Shown: in pieces, positions 43,801 through 52,063 of the stretch
How positions within the stretch are numbered: position 1 is the first letter of the stretch
Layout of the letters: every line of letters begins with the position of its first letter
Source: Fen-1135 sp963705275
GTDB lineage: Bacteria; Desulfobacterota; Syntrophia; Syntrophales; UBA2185
DNA length: 64,000 nucleotides
Reading direction: 5' to 3'
Assembly: GCA_963705275.1 (NCBI GenBank)
Contig: OY970063.1
Span: 2,852,001-2,916,000 of the forward strand
Program-made: the position numbers and the translations under genes
Notes under the pieces: generated by a model
What the model was told of the DNA's origin: nothing
Seen by the model: only the letters and a program-made list of their open reading frames with translations
The model's database searches: none

Positions 43801-44181
43801 CTATTCCTCCCAGTAATATGCCCCTGTCTTCGGCGTCTCGGAGACCTTCACCCGGGAAATATTTGCATTCTCCGAATTGATTCTCGCGCTTAGCTCCTTG
43901 TATAAGAATTTGGCGATATTCTCGGAAGAGGGATTTAGATTGTTAAAGGAAGGATGTTCATTCAGACAGGAGTGATCAAGCGCCTCTACGGATTCTCTTA
44001 TGGCTCGCTTCACTTCTCTAAAATCAATGCCGATGCCGATTGCGTTCAATTCCCGGCATCTCACAAAGACTTCGACTGTCCAGTTATGTCCATGCACCTG
44101 GGCGCAGTTGCCGGGATAGCCGTGTAAGGAGTGCGCAGCGGAAAATTCGGTTGTTACAGAAATTTCAAAAATGCCCGGCAT
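43801..44181 (-). CDS. queD: 6-carboxytetrahydropterin synthase
   Basis: 126 residues. Zinc histidines in FSAAHSLHG and CAQVHGHNW (the QueD CxxxHGH motif), the catalytic ALDHSCLNE, and PSSENIAKFLYKEL near the C-terminus. It heads the queD-queE-queC run and abuts queE with no spacer. The copy at 12514-12927 is clearly paralogous; this one is the likelier queuosine enzyme because of its neighbours. No preQ1 riboswitch is visible in the 42 bases before it. Confidence 0.95.
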   Translation of the reverse strand: MPGIFEISVTTEFSAAHSLHGYPGNCAQVHGHNWTVEVFVRCRELNAIGIGIDFREVKRAIRESVEALDHSCLNEHPSFNNLNPSSENIAKFLYKELSARINSENANISRVKVSETPKTGAYYWEE

Positions 44182-44223
44182 AGATATTTCCTCATCTGTC
44201 TTATTCCAGCGACAGTGAAAGCG

Positions 44224-45195
44224 TCAGGCCTTGCCGTCACTTCCCAAGACATTGATGATCTTATGTTTGTAGAGTTCTTTCAATGCGTCACGGGCGGGAC
44301 CAAGGTATTTTCTCGGGTCGAATTCGTCCGGTTTTTCGTAAAAGACTTTTCTTATCGCCGCTGTCACGGCCAATCTTCCATCAGAGTCGATGTTTACTTT
44401 GCATACAGCGGACTTTGCCGCCCTCCGCAACTGGTCTTCGGAAATCCCCGCGGTGTCGTCGAGCTTGCCGCCATATTTATTGATCTCATCGACGATATCT
44501 TGCGGTATGGAAGAGGCGCCGTGCAAAACTATCGGAAAACCAGGTATGCGCCTTTCCACTTCCGCCAATATGTCAAACCGGAGCGGCGGCGGGGTTTCGC
44601 CTGACTTGACCTTGAATTTGTATGCGCCGTGTGATGTTCCGATGGATATGGCCAGCGAATCGACGCCCGTGCGTTTCACAAAGTCTTCCACTTCTTCCGG
44701 TTTGGTATAATGGCTCTGCAGGGAAGAAACCGCGTCTTCGACGCCTGCGAGCACTCCCAATTCCCCTTCAACAGTTACGTTGTAACTGTGGGACAATTCA
44801 ACAACCTGTGCGGTAAATCTTATATTCTCTTCGTAAGGCAGATGGGATCCGTCGATCATAACCGAGGAGAAGCCGGTTTCAATGCAGGACTTCGCGAGGC
44901 TAAAGGAATCGCCGTGGTCCAGATGGAGCACTATGGGAATTGCATAGCCCATCTCCCTTGCAACCTCTACTGCGCCTTTGGCCATGTATTGCAACAAGGT
45001 CTGATTCGCATATTGGCGGGCGCCCTTTGAGACCTGCAGAATAACCGGAGATTTCGTTTCAACGCTGGCAGCCACTATTGCCTGCAATTGTTCTAAATTG
45101 TTGAAGTTAAATGCAGGTATGGCATAGCCGCCGCGCATGGCTTTCTTGAACAATTCTCTGGTGTTTACCAATCCTAATTCTTCGTAACGCACCAT
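44224..45195 (-). CDS. fba: Class II fructose-bisphosphate aldolase
   Basis: Reversible aldol cleavage of fructose 1,6-bisphosphate in glycolysis and gluconeogenesis. 323 residues. Zinc-binding VLHLDHGDS (HxDH), catalytic region VMIDGSHLPYEEN, VEGELGVLAG, the phosphate loop GTSHGAYKF and VLHGASSIP. It lies six bases after a ferredoxin gene and 42 bases before queD on the same strand. Complete. Confidence 0.95.
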   Translation of the reverse strand: MVRYEELGLVNTRELFKKAMRGGYAIPAFNFNNLEQLQAIVAASVETKSPVILQVSKGARQYANQTLLQYMAKGAVEVAREMGYAIPIVLHLDHGDSFSLAKSCIETGFSSVMIDGSHLPYEENIRFTAQVVELSHSYNVTVEGELGVLAGVEDAVSSLQSHYTKPEEVEDFVKRTGVDSLAISIGTSHGAYKFKVKSGETPPPLRFDILAEVERRIPGFPIVLHGASSIPQDIVDEINKYGGKLDDTAGISEDQLRRAAKSAVCKVNIDSDGRLAVTAAIRKVFYEKPDEFDPRKYLGPARDALKELYKHKIINVLGSDGKA

Positions 45196-45201
45196 GACTT
45201 C

Positions 45202-45390
45202 TTACTCTTCTATGACAATTGCTTCCGTGGGACAGTCGTCGGCCGCCTCCCTCACGGCGTCATAGAGAGTCTTCTTCACTGTTGCCACCTTTACAGAGGC
45301 CTGATCATCTACCATCTCGAAAACGTCCGGGACTGTATCAACACACAATCCGCATCCTGTACAAAGATCCTTGTCAACGCTCACTTTCAT
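45202..45390 (-). CDS. Ferredoxin with a single [4Fe-4S] cluster
   Basis: 62 residues. Cluster ligands are CTGCGLC (CxxCxxC, about 11-17) and the distal DDCPTEAI, giving four cysteines for one [4Fe-4S] cluster, as in Desulfovibrio- and Thermotoga-type small ferredoxins. Highly acidic. GAGG-type site before ATG. A strong sigma-70 promoter (45444-45472) points at it; fba follows six bases later. Probable low-potential electron carrier of anaerobic metabolism. Confidence 0.92.
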   Translation of the reverse strand: MKVSVDKDLCTGCGLCVDTVPDVFEMVDDQASVKVATVKKTLYDAVREAADDCPTEAIVIEE

Positions 45391-45443
45391 AAGAAGCTCC
45401 TCACCTTTCTTGATTTTTTGTTACGAAATATGCTTTCTGCATA

Positions 45444-45472
45444 AGTATATGGGAAAGCTGATTTTATGTCAA
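45444..45472 (-). promoter_or_regulatory. Sigma-70 promoter for ferredoxin-fba
   Basis: On the minus strand TTGACA (45472-45467) and TATACT (45449-45444) are 17 bases apart, a near-consensus promoter about 50 bases before the ferredoxin start. It lies back to back with the promoter for the amidotransferase gene. Confidence 0.8.
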
Positions 45473-45505
45473 AGGTAAAGCGTCATAGAGGCAAATACAG
45501 GGCAG

Positions 45506-45534
45506 TTGACACACAAGCCCATTTCCCTTATAGT
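45506..45534 (+). promoter_or_regulatory. Sigma-70 promoter for amidotransferase gene
   Basis: TTGACA (45506-45511) and TATAGT (45529-45534) are 17 bases apart, again near consensus, with the predicted start of transcription about 40 bases before the ATG at 45585. Confidence 0.8.
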
Positions 45535-45584
45535 GGCGCCACATTGACGGAATATTTTTTGTCGCAAGGAAAGAGATAAACCAT

Positions 45585-46379
45585 ATGATTAGGCGTCCGA
45601 TAATCGGGCTCAACATGTCTATGGATATCGTAGACAAATATGAAAAATACGGGCTCCTGGTCCCCATCAGTTACGTGGACGCCGTGGCAGACGCCGGCGG
45701 CGTGCCGCTTTGCCTTCCCCCTTGCGAAGATATGACGACGATACATGCTATGTTGTCGCTTATTGAGGCTATCGTCCTCATCGGAGGCGACGACTACTGG
45801 CCTGATCACTTCGCGGGGCATCCGCAGCCGGAAGATGAACTGATGCCGAAACGCCGTGATCGCTTTGACCTGGAGCTGGCGAAATGGGCGCTCTACAAGA
45901 TGAACCTTCCGATCCTCGGCATCTGCGGCGGCCATCAACTGATCAGTATAGCCCAGGGAGGCGCCTTGATACAGGACATCAGGACAGAATGGGATGTGCC
46001 CGCTGGCAGCTCCTACATTCCGCACTCAAGGAAGGAGAGGGGGGCTGAAGAGCCGAACTTCCGTCATCCCGTGCAGCTTTCGAAGGGCAGCCTCGCTGCC
46101 CGGGCAGTAAATATGCCGGAGGGAGGCGTCCTCATGACAAATTCCAGTCACCATCAGGCCGTCGATCCCCGGGAGGTCGGCGCAGATCTCTGTGCCTCTG
46201 CCTGGTCAGAGGACGCTGTGATCGAAGCGATCGAGCCTGCGGAAGGCTCGCCCTGGGATATATCCGGCAGATTCATCCTGGGGGTTCAATGGCATCCTGA
46301 GCAGATGCAGGAAGTGGAATGGCATCGTAACATCTTCCGCGCCTTTGTCGAGGCCGCGCAAAAAAAACAACCCCTCTAG
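45585..46379 (+). CDS. Class I glutamine amidotransferase-like gamma-glutamyl hydrolase
   Basis: 264 residues of the PuuD/peptidase C26 type. The nucleophile elbow is LGICGGHQLI (Cys near 110), and the catalytic His-Glu is GVQWHPEQM near 243. IGGDDYWPDHFAG carries the expected GGxD-like loop. Members hydrolyse gamma-glutamyl amides such as gamma-glutamyl-GABA; the true substrate is unknown. The neighbouring AmpG-like permease starts 17 bases downstream, so hydrolysis of an imported gamma-glutamyl compound, for instance from cell-wall turnover, is a reasonable guess. Confidence 0.88.
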   Translation: MIRRPIIGLNMSMDIVDKYEKYGLLVPISYVDAVADAGGVPLCLPPCEDMTTIHAMLSLIEAIVLIGGDDYWPDHFAGHPQPEDELMPKRRDRFDLELAKWALYKMNLPILGICGGHQLISIAQGGALIQDIRTEWDVPAGSSYIPHSRKERGAEEPNFRHPVQLSKGSLAARAVNMPEGGVLMTNSSHHQAVDPREVGADLCASAWSEDAVIEAIEPAEGSPWDISGRFILGVQWHPEQMQEVEWHRNIFRAFVEAAQKKQPL

Positions 46380-46396
46380 CAACTATCAGTGATCGA

Positions 46397-47659
46397 ATGA
46401 TGGCGCTAAAGCCCTTTAACTGGTTCAAGGTTTACTTAAGCGGAAAGATGCTCCTCATGCTGGTCCTCGGGTTCTCCTCCGGCATGCCCTTCGTGCTGAC
46501 CGGCGGCACCCTTTCGGCATGGCTGGTCACGGAAGGCGTGGACATAAAGACGATCGGTCTTTTCTCTCTGGTAGGCCTGCCTTATGCCTTCAAGTTCCTG
46601 TGGTCGCCGCTGATGGACAGGTTCGTGCCGCCCTTCCTCGGAAGGAGACGGGGCTGGATGATTATCATGCAACTGGCCCTGATAGTCACGATCTCCACCA
46701 TGGGATTCTTCAATCCTGCATCCGGGCCGCTTCTTGTCGCCGCCCTCGCCCTTGCCATAGCCTTTTTCAGCGCTAGCCAGGACATCGTCCTCGACGCGTA
46801 CAGGACGGAGTATCTGAAGCCGGAAGAGAGGGGGGCGGGTGTAGGCGTCTGGATCATGGGCTATCGTATAGCAATCCTTGTAAGCGGCGCTCTTGCCCTT
46901 ATTCTTTCCGATCATCTCTCCTGGAAGATGGTGTACATCATCATGGGCCTCTTCATGGTCATCGGCTGCATCGCAACACTTCTCGCTCCCGAGCCGCTGA
47001 AAACCGACGTAGCGAAAGACGGCATCGATCCTCCGAAGAGTCTCTATGAAGCGGCGGTTGCGCCTTTTCTAGAATTCTTCAGAAGACCCGGCTCGCTGGA
47101 AATTCTTCTCTTCATCATCCTCTACAAGCTGGGAGACATCGCGGCATCACAGATGACGACACCTTACATCCTGGGATATATCGGCTTTACACGAACCGAG
47201 TTGGGGACTATTTACAAGGGCTTCGGTATGGCGGCAACGATCATAGGGGCATTGCTCGCGGGTGCCATGATGTCAAAGTGGCCGTTGAAGAGGGCGCTTG
47301 TAGTCTTCGGCGTGCTTCAAGGCATCTCCATCCCTGCCTTTATCATCCTTGAGTTTACGGGCTCCCAGGTATGGGCACTCGCTGTTGTCGTTGGGATTGA
47401 AAACTTCTGCGGCGGCATGGGGACGTCGGCCTACACGGCATTCCTCATGGGTCTGTGCAACAGGAAGTTTACTGCGACTCAGTACGCCTTACTTAGCAGT
47501 CTTATGGCAGTGGGCCGCAACGTGACCGGGGCGCCGACAGGCTATCTCGCCGACGCGGTCGGCTGGGTGATGTTCTTTGTGATTTGTACTGCTTTAGCCC
47601 TTCCCGGATTGCTTCTCCTTCTCCGATACGAGAGATGGGCGGTTGAGGTTCAAAACTGA
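46397..47659 (+). CDS. AmpG-like major facilitator superfamily permease
   Basis: 420 residues, about 12 transmembrane helices. The N-terminal LGFSSGMPFVLTGGTLSAWL and the loop KFLWSPLMDRFVPPFLGRRRGW are typical of the AmpG family of muropeptide and solute permeases; SASQDIVLDAYRTEYL follows, also conserved there. Co-directional with the hydrolase gene before it. Import of anhydromuropeptides is the best-known function, but AmpG-like proteins are broad, so the substrate is left open. Confidence 0.87.
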   Translation: MMALKPFNWFKVYLSGKMLLMLVLGFSSGMPFVLTGGTLSAWLVTEGVDIKTIGLFSLVGLPYAFKFLWSPLMDRFVPPFLGRRRGWMIIMQLALIVTISTMGFFNPASGPLLVAALALAIAFFSASQDIVLDAYRTEYLKPEERGAGVGVWIMGYRIAILVSGALALILSDHLSWKMVYIIMGLFMVIGCIATLLAPEPLKTDVAKDGIDPPKSLYEAAVAPFLEFFRRPGSLEILLFIILYKLGDIAASQMTTPYILGYIGFTRTELGTIYKGFGMAATIIGALLAGAMMSKWPLKRALVVFGVLQGISIPAFIILEFTGSQVWALAVVVGIENFCGGMGTSAYTAFLMGLCNRKFTATQYALLSSLMAVGRNVTGAPTGYLADAVGWVMFFVICTALALPGLLLLLRYERWAVEVQN

Positions 47660-47666
47660 TTCCAAT

Positions 47667-48191
47667 TTATTGCGCGAGCGCCCTTTCATAAGCCGGTGCG
47701 GAAAACCCACTGATAGAGCGGCCGTTGATAATGGCAAAGGGAACCCCGCCTCTACTGTCCAGCTGCCTCTTGCGGACTGCCGCTTCTCTGTCTTTTTCTA
47801 TGTCATACTCAATGAAATCAATTCCCCGAGACCGAAGGTAATCGCGCGCCTTGCGGCAATATGGACACCAGCTGGTCGTATAAAGCACTACGTCAGCTTT
47901 CATCTTCCTATCGAGGGCTGGTCTTGACTCTTCTTTTTTCTTGACTGTTGCCGGCGCCGTATCAAGGCTGTCACCATGGCTGTCTTTGTAAACCTTTATT
48001 TCTCCGGGCGACTTAGACGCTGGCGGCGGGGAATCCGAGATATGTATTTCCCCTTTGTCATCAACCCATTTGTACATCTCGGCCGTTGCCGTGGCCGAGA
48101 GATAAATCGTGAAAGCCAATAGAACGAAGACAAAAGTAATTATCTCTTTTCTTTTTCTTCGAGACTTGTTCATCTTAATCCTCTGATGCAT
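47667..48191 (-). CDS. DUF4124 and glutaredoxin domain protein
   Basis: 174 residues. A basic N-terminus and hydrophobic helix (about 16-36) serve as signal peptide or anchor, so the protein acts in the periplasm. AEMYKWVDDKGEIHISDSPP is the DUF4124 motif (about 38-57). After a charged linker comes a glutaredoxin fold with the active site TTSWCPYCRKA (near 107) and GGVPFAIING. In-frame starts at 48191 and 48173 both have a ribosome site. It converges with the AmpG-like gene. Probably a thiol-disulphide oxidoreductase. Confidence 0.87.
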   Translation of the reverse strand: MHQRIKMNKSRRKRKEIITFVFVLLAFTIYLSATATAEMYKWVDDKGEIHISDSPPPASKSPGEIKVYKDSHGDSLDTAPATVKKKEESRPALDRKMKADVVLYTTSWCPYCRKARDYLRSRGIDFIEYDIEKDREAAVRKRQLDSRGGVPFAIINGRSISGFSAPAYERALAQ

Positions 48192-48218
48192 ATTCCTCCC
48201 TGATTTTTTCTTTATCAG

Positions 48219-49865
48219 TTATTTGAACATGGATTGCGTCATCGTTCCGGAGCTGAATACGTTGGGGTCCACCATTACGTTTATCAAAGATGGCTTTCCG
48301 GACCGCCGGGCGCGCTCAAGGGCAGGGCGGATCTGGGACGGTTCGGTGACGTGCTCGCCATACCCGCCCATGGCCTCTACCACGCGGTCATACCGGAGGG
48401 GACTGAGGACATTCGCCACCTCGCCCCGCAACTTGCCGTATCTTTCCATCTGTCCATAACGAACCTGATTCCATGCGGCGTTGTTTGCCACTACACCGAT
48501 TACCGGCATATTGAAGCGTATCAGCGTATCATAGTCAAAGCCCGTCAGCCCGAACGCTCCGTCACCGAAGAGGACAATTACCTCCGTATCAGGCATGGCC
48601 GCTTTGGCGGCAATGGCAAACGGTGTCCCCACTCCGAGGGTGCCTAAGGGCCCGGGATCAAGCCAGCGGCCTGGTATGCAGGGTGTGACGACGCTCGCGG
48701 ACATTGTTACCACATCACCGCCGTCGGCGATAAAGATCGCGTCTTCCGCCATGAATGCCTTAATTTCACTGGCGAGGCGCAGGGGATGGATGGGCACTGC
48801 ATCGGATTCAAGGCATGACCGATCCCTTTCCAGCAATTTCTTTTCGAGCCGGCATAGTTCATCAAGCCATTCTCCGCCCTGTCGCTGTAAAGTTATTGCT
48901 TCCGTGAGTTGTGTGAGCACCGCCTTTATATCGCCCTGGATGCCGATTGATATATCCCGGTTGTGTCCCAGTTCACCGTAATCCAAATCGATCTGAATTA
49001 TCTTTGCGTCTCTCGCGATGCGGTTGCCGTATGCGAGTCTGAAATCAAAGGGCGTGCCGATAACCATCACCACATCGGCCTTGGAAAGGGCGTGTCTTCG
49101 CGAGCGGACCATAAAAGATGGACAATCGCCGGAAAGGCAGCCCCTCGCAGCGCCGTTGAGATAAGTAGGGATGCAGGCCTTTTCGACAAATGCGGAAAGC
49201 TCGTCGTCGGCGCGGCAATACCATACCTGTGTGCCTGCGATGATGGCCGGACGCTCGGCCTTTTCCAGCAGCTCTGCCGCCTGTTTGATGAGAGCCGGGT
49301 CGCCATGTTGACGTCCCTGTGAGCGTATGTACGAAGGAAAGGTGACCGTATCCAGATCAACGGTGTTATCCAGCACATCTATGGGAATTTCAACAAAAGA
49401 CGGTCCGGGACGGCCGTTATACGCCTCCCTTAAGGCTGAGGCTATCAATTCGGGAATTCGTTCCGTATCGGAAATAGAGATGGAAATCTTGGTTATAGGC
49501 TTCGTGAGTGCAACGTGGTCGAGTTCTTGCAGCCCGCCCTTCAGAAGCTGCTTCCGCGGGGCCTGGCCGCCGATTACGAGCATCGGTACCTGGTTCCGAA
49601 AGGCATTGGCTATGCCGGTTATCGCATCGGTGACACCGGGGCCGGCCGTCACTACGGCCACTCCCGGAACTGCGGTAAGCCTGGTCCATGCCTCAGCGGC
49701 ATGGGCTGCCGTTTGCTCATGCCTTACGTCGATAACCCTGATCCCCTCATCCACAAAGCCATTATAAATATCCATAATGTGGCCGCCGGAAAGAGTGAAT
49801 ACGGTTGTAACGCCTATCTGTTTCAGTGTTCTCGCTGCCAGCTGCCCGCCGGTAATCTGTGCCAT
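48219..49865 (-). CDS. Thiamine-diphosphate-dependent enzyme (acetolactate synthase-like)
   Basis: 548 residues from ATG at 49865 (AGGAGG nine bases upstream). The N-terminal pyrimidine-binding domain has the catalytic Glu in VRHEQTAAH (about 52) and GPGVTDAITG; the central domain is FAD/ADP-binding-like; the C-terminal PP domain has the ThDP motif LFGDGAFGLTGFDYDT with NNAAWN. It resembles acetolactate synthase large subunits but also 2-hydroxyacyl-CoA lyases and oxalyl-CoA decarboxylases. No small subunit gene is nearby, so acetolactate synthesis is not assured. Confidence 0.85.
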   Translation of the reverse strand: MAQITGGQLAARTLKQIGVTTVFTLSGGHIMDIYNGFVDEGIRVIDVRHEQTAAHAAEAWTRLTAVPGVAVVTAGPGVTDAITGIANAFRNQVPMLVIGGQAPRKQLLKGGLQELDHVALTKPITKISISISDTERIPELIASALREAYNGRPGPSFVEIPIDVLDNTVDLDTVTFPSYIRSQGRQHGDPALIKQAAELLEKAERPAIIAGTQVWYCRADDELSAFVEKACIPTYLNGAARGCLSGDCPSFMVRSRRHALSKADVVMVIGTPFDFRLAYGNRIARDAKIIQIDLDYGELGHNRDISIGIQGDIKAVLTQLTEAITLQRQGGEWLDELCRLEKKLLERDRSCLESDAVPIHPLRLASEIKAFMAEDAIFIADGGDVVTMSASVVTPCIPGRWLDPGPLGTLGVGTPFAIAAKAAMPDTEVIVLFGDGAFGLTGFDYDTLIRFNMPVIGVVANNAAWNQVRYGQMERYGKLRGEVANVLSPLRYDRVVEAMGGYGEHVTEPSQIRPALERARRSGKPSLINVMVDPNVFSSGTMTQSMFK

Positions 49866-49985
49866 CGAGCCTTTCCTCCTGCGCAATGAATATTTTTCAA
49901 TGAGATTATAGGAAAATAGACTCCATGTGTCAAACGATTAACATCAGACAAGGAGAAGAAAGGCGATCGGAATCAATGTCCCCTT

Positions 49986-51704
49986 TCATCCTTTGAAGAA
50001 AGCCAGAACTTTTTCGAGAGGAAGGCAGTTGAGTATATGCTTGGGCTCACACCAGCCGCGGCGGGCGATGCCTATACCGAAGCGCATCAGCTTTAACTGG
50101 CCCTCGATGTGGGAATCTGTCCCGATAGCGAGCATGACCCCCAACTCCCGGGCGCGGTGGATGTGGATGTCCTTGAGGTCGAGGCGGCTCGGCATGGCGT
50201 TGATCTCCAGTGCCTTCTGGTGTTTCACTGCTGCCTTGAAAACGACTTCCATATCGACGGCTGTGGGTTCTCTCTCTCCTATGAGGCGGCTCGTAGGGTG
50301 CGCAATGATGTCAATGTGAGGGTTTTCAATCGCCTTTATGATGCGGCGCGTAATCCGCTCCTCGCTCTGATTGAAAGATGAGTGAACCGCGCCTACGACG
50401 CAATCAAGCTCCGCCAATATGTTGTCGGGCATATCGATGGAACCGTCCGCTCTTATATCGACCTCCATACCGGAGAGTATACGAAAGCCTTTTAATTTCT
50501 GGTTAAGCCTGTGAATTTCCAGAACCTGTTCTTTCAGACGTTCTTCCGTCAAGCCGTGCGCTATGCCGAGCCCTTTGGAATGGTCGGTAATTGCTATGTA
50601 CTTGTAGCCTTGATCCTTTGCCGTCATGGCCATTTCTTCGATGGTATTATTGCCGTCGCTCCATTTCGAATGCAGATGAAAGTCTCCCTTAATGTCCCTG
50701 AGATCGACGAGGCGGGGGATTTCGTTTTTTTCCGCAAATTCGATTTCTCCCTGATCCTCCCTGATTTCCGGGGGAATGTATTGCATTCCGAGGCGCTTGT
50801 AGAAGGCCTCTTCCGTGGTGAATTTCTCCAGCTTGTCATGGGCGACATCCGTGATGCCGTATTCGCTGAGCTTGAGTCCCTTCTTCTGGCACTTCGTCCG
50901 CAGGGTGATATTGTGCTGTTTGCTCCCTGTGAAATATTGGAGGAGTGATCCAAAGGAGTCATGCTCCACCATTCTCAAATCCGCCTGGATACCGGGCGAA
51001 AGGATAACGCTCGCCTTGGTCGGCCCTTTCGCGAGGACTTCTTTTACAACGGGGAGGGCGACAAATTTATTGATCACCTTCTCCGGATTGTCGGCGGTTC
51101 CCATGATATCTATATCCCCGACTGTCTCCCGGAAACGCCGGAGGCTGCCTGCAGAGGTCATGTTTTTCACCCCCGGGAGTTTGCTTAGACTATTCAAGAC
51201 GTCTTCGACTATAGGCAGAGCCTGACCTATAGGTATGCGCTGATCCTTGCGGCGCATGGCCTGAATCTTGTGGAGTATATTCTGCGCGGTCTTGTCCCCC
51301 ATTCGGAAGAGGTCTGCGACCTTTCCCTCCTGTATGGCCTCTTCCAGTTGTTCGGCAGATGTGATCTTCAGCTCCGACGAAAGACGGTGTGCCGTCTTCG
51401 GTCCTATACCGGAAATCTCCAAGAGACGCGTTATGCCTTCGGGAAATTCATCCTTGAGGCTTTCGTAGGCTTTAAGCTTTCCTGTCTCTATCAGTTCGGT
51501 GCTCTTCTTTGCTATTGCGTCGCCCACGCCGGGAATTTTCTGAAAGTCCTCTCCCTGTTCCAGCATGACCGCCATCTCTTTGGGGAGGTGTTCGATAACC
51601 TGGGCGGCGCGTCTGTAGGCCCGTATCTTAAATACGTTCTCTCCTTTCAGTTCGAGAAGGTCGGCCATGTCATGAAACACCCTGGCGATTTCTGAATTCT
51701 TCAT
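49986..51704 (-). CDS. polX: DNA polymerase/3'-5' exonuclease PolX
   Basis: Bacterial family X repair polymerase fused to a PHP nuclease. 572 residues, the normal size. Helix-hairpin-helix units at the N-terminus (KIPGVGDAIAKKS and EISGIGPKTAHRL), polymerase palm with the metal-binding GDIDIMG (near 199), and the PHP domain with DFHLHSKWSDGNNTIEEM (near 342), ITDHSKGLG and GTDSHIEGQL. Acts in base-excision type repair. Unlinked in function to its neighbours. Confidence 0.95.
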   Translation of the reverse strand: MKNSEIARVFHDMADLLELKGENVFKIRAYRRAAQVIEHLPKEMAVMLEQGEDFQKIPGVGDAIAKKSTELIETGKLKAYESLKDEFPEGITRLLEISGIGPKTAHRLSSELKITSAEQLEEAIQEGKVADLFRMGDKTAQNILHKIQAMRRKDQRIPIGQALPIVEDVLNSLSKLPGVKNMTSAGSLRRFRETVGDIDIMGTADNPEKVINKFVALPVVKEVLAKGPTKASVILSPGIQADLRMVEHDSFGSLLQYFTGSKQHNITLRTKCQKKGLKLSEYGITDVAHDKLEKFTTEEAFYKRLGMQYIPPEIREDQGEIEFAEKNEIPRLVDLRDIKGDFHLHSKWSDGNNTIEEMAMTAKDQGYKYIAITDHSKGLGIAHGLTEERLKEQVLEIHRLNQKLKGFRILSGMEVDIRADGSIDMPDNILAELDCVVGAVHSSFNQSEERITRRIIKAIENPHIDIIAHPTSRLIGEREPTAVDMEVVFKAAVKHQKALEINAMPSRLDLKDIHIHRARELGVMLAIGTDSHIEGQLKLMRFGIGIARRGWCEPKHILNCLPLEKVLAFFKG

Positions 51705-52063
51705 CTCACAAATGACTCACTGTTTGATTCAGCCGTTTCTGCTTCAGCTCATAATTATATTATTTAATATATCCCGATTCCGCAATGCTAAATTCAATGA
51801 GACTTGGCCTTTTTCAAGGCGAAAGCCGTGGAAAAAGGGCTCAGTCGAATTGACCCTGAGCTAGTGATACGAGCCGAAGGGTCTTTATATTGTCCTCCTT
51901 TAGATTGAGATAAATCGCAAGAGGTGGTAAAGATAAGAAAGTAAATATGAAGACGACATAATGAGTGCCATTTGTCGATTAGGGATTGAGCGATAATGAG
52001 AAGTGCCTCCAGAAATACTCGGTTCAAATGAATGACCGCAACCAACAAATGAGGACTTGAAAT
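51705..52063. other. Intergenic region with two structured palindromes (REP-like)
   Basis: 359 bases without a credible gene. 51808-51838 forms CCTTTTTC / GAAAAAGG around a second small stem GGC-GAAA-GCC. 51852-51883 has GACCCT / AGGGTC with an internal GCT / AGC, and its core (CCCTGAGC...GAAGGG) resembles a widespread REP-like palindrome in environmental bacteria, a comparison made from memory. The right part (51890-52060) is AT-rich and leads to the coiled-coil gene, with GAGG upstream of its ATG. Confidence 0.4.

Noticed and set aside
44182..44223. preQ1 riboswitch before queD
   Set aside because: Only 42 bases separate fba from queD and no pseudoknot-type sequence is visible.
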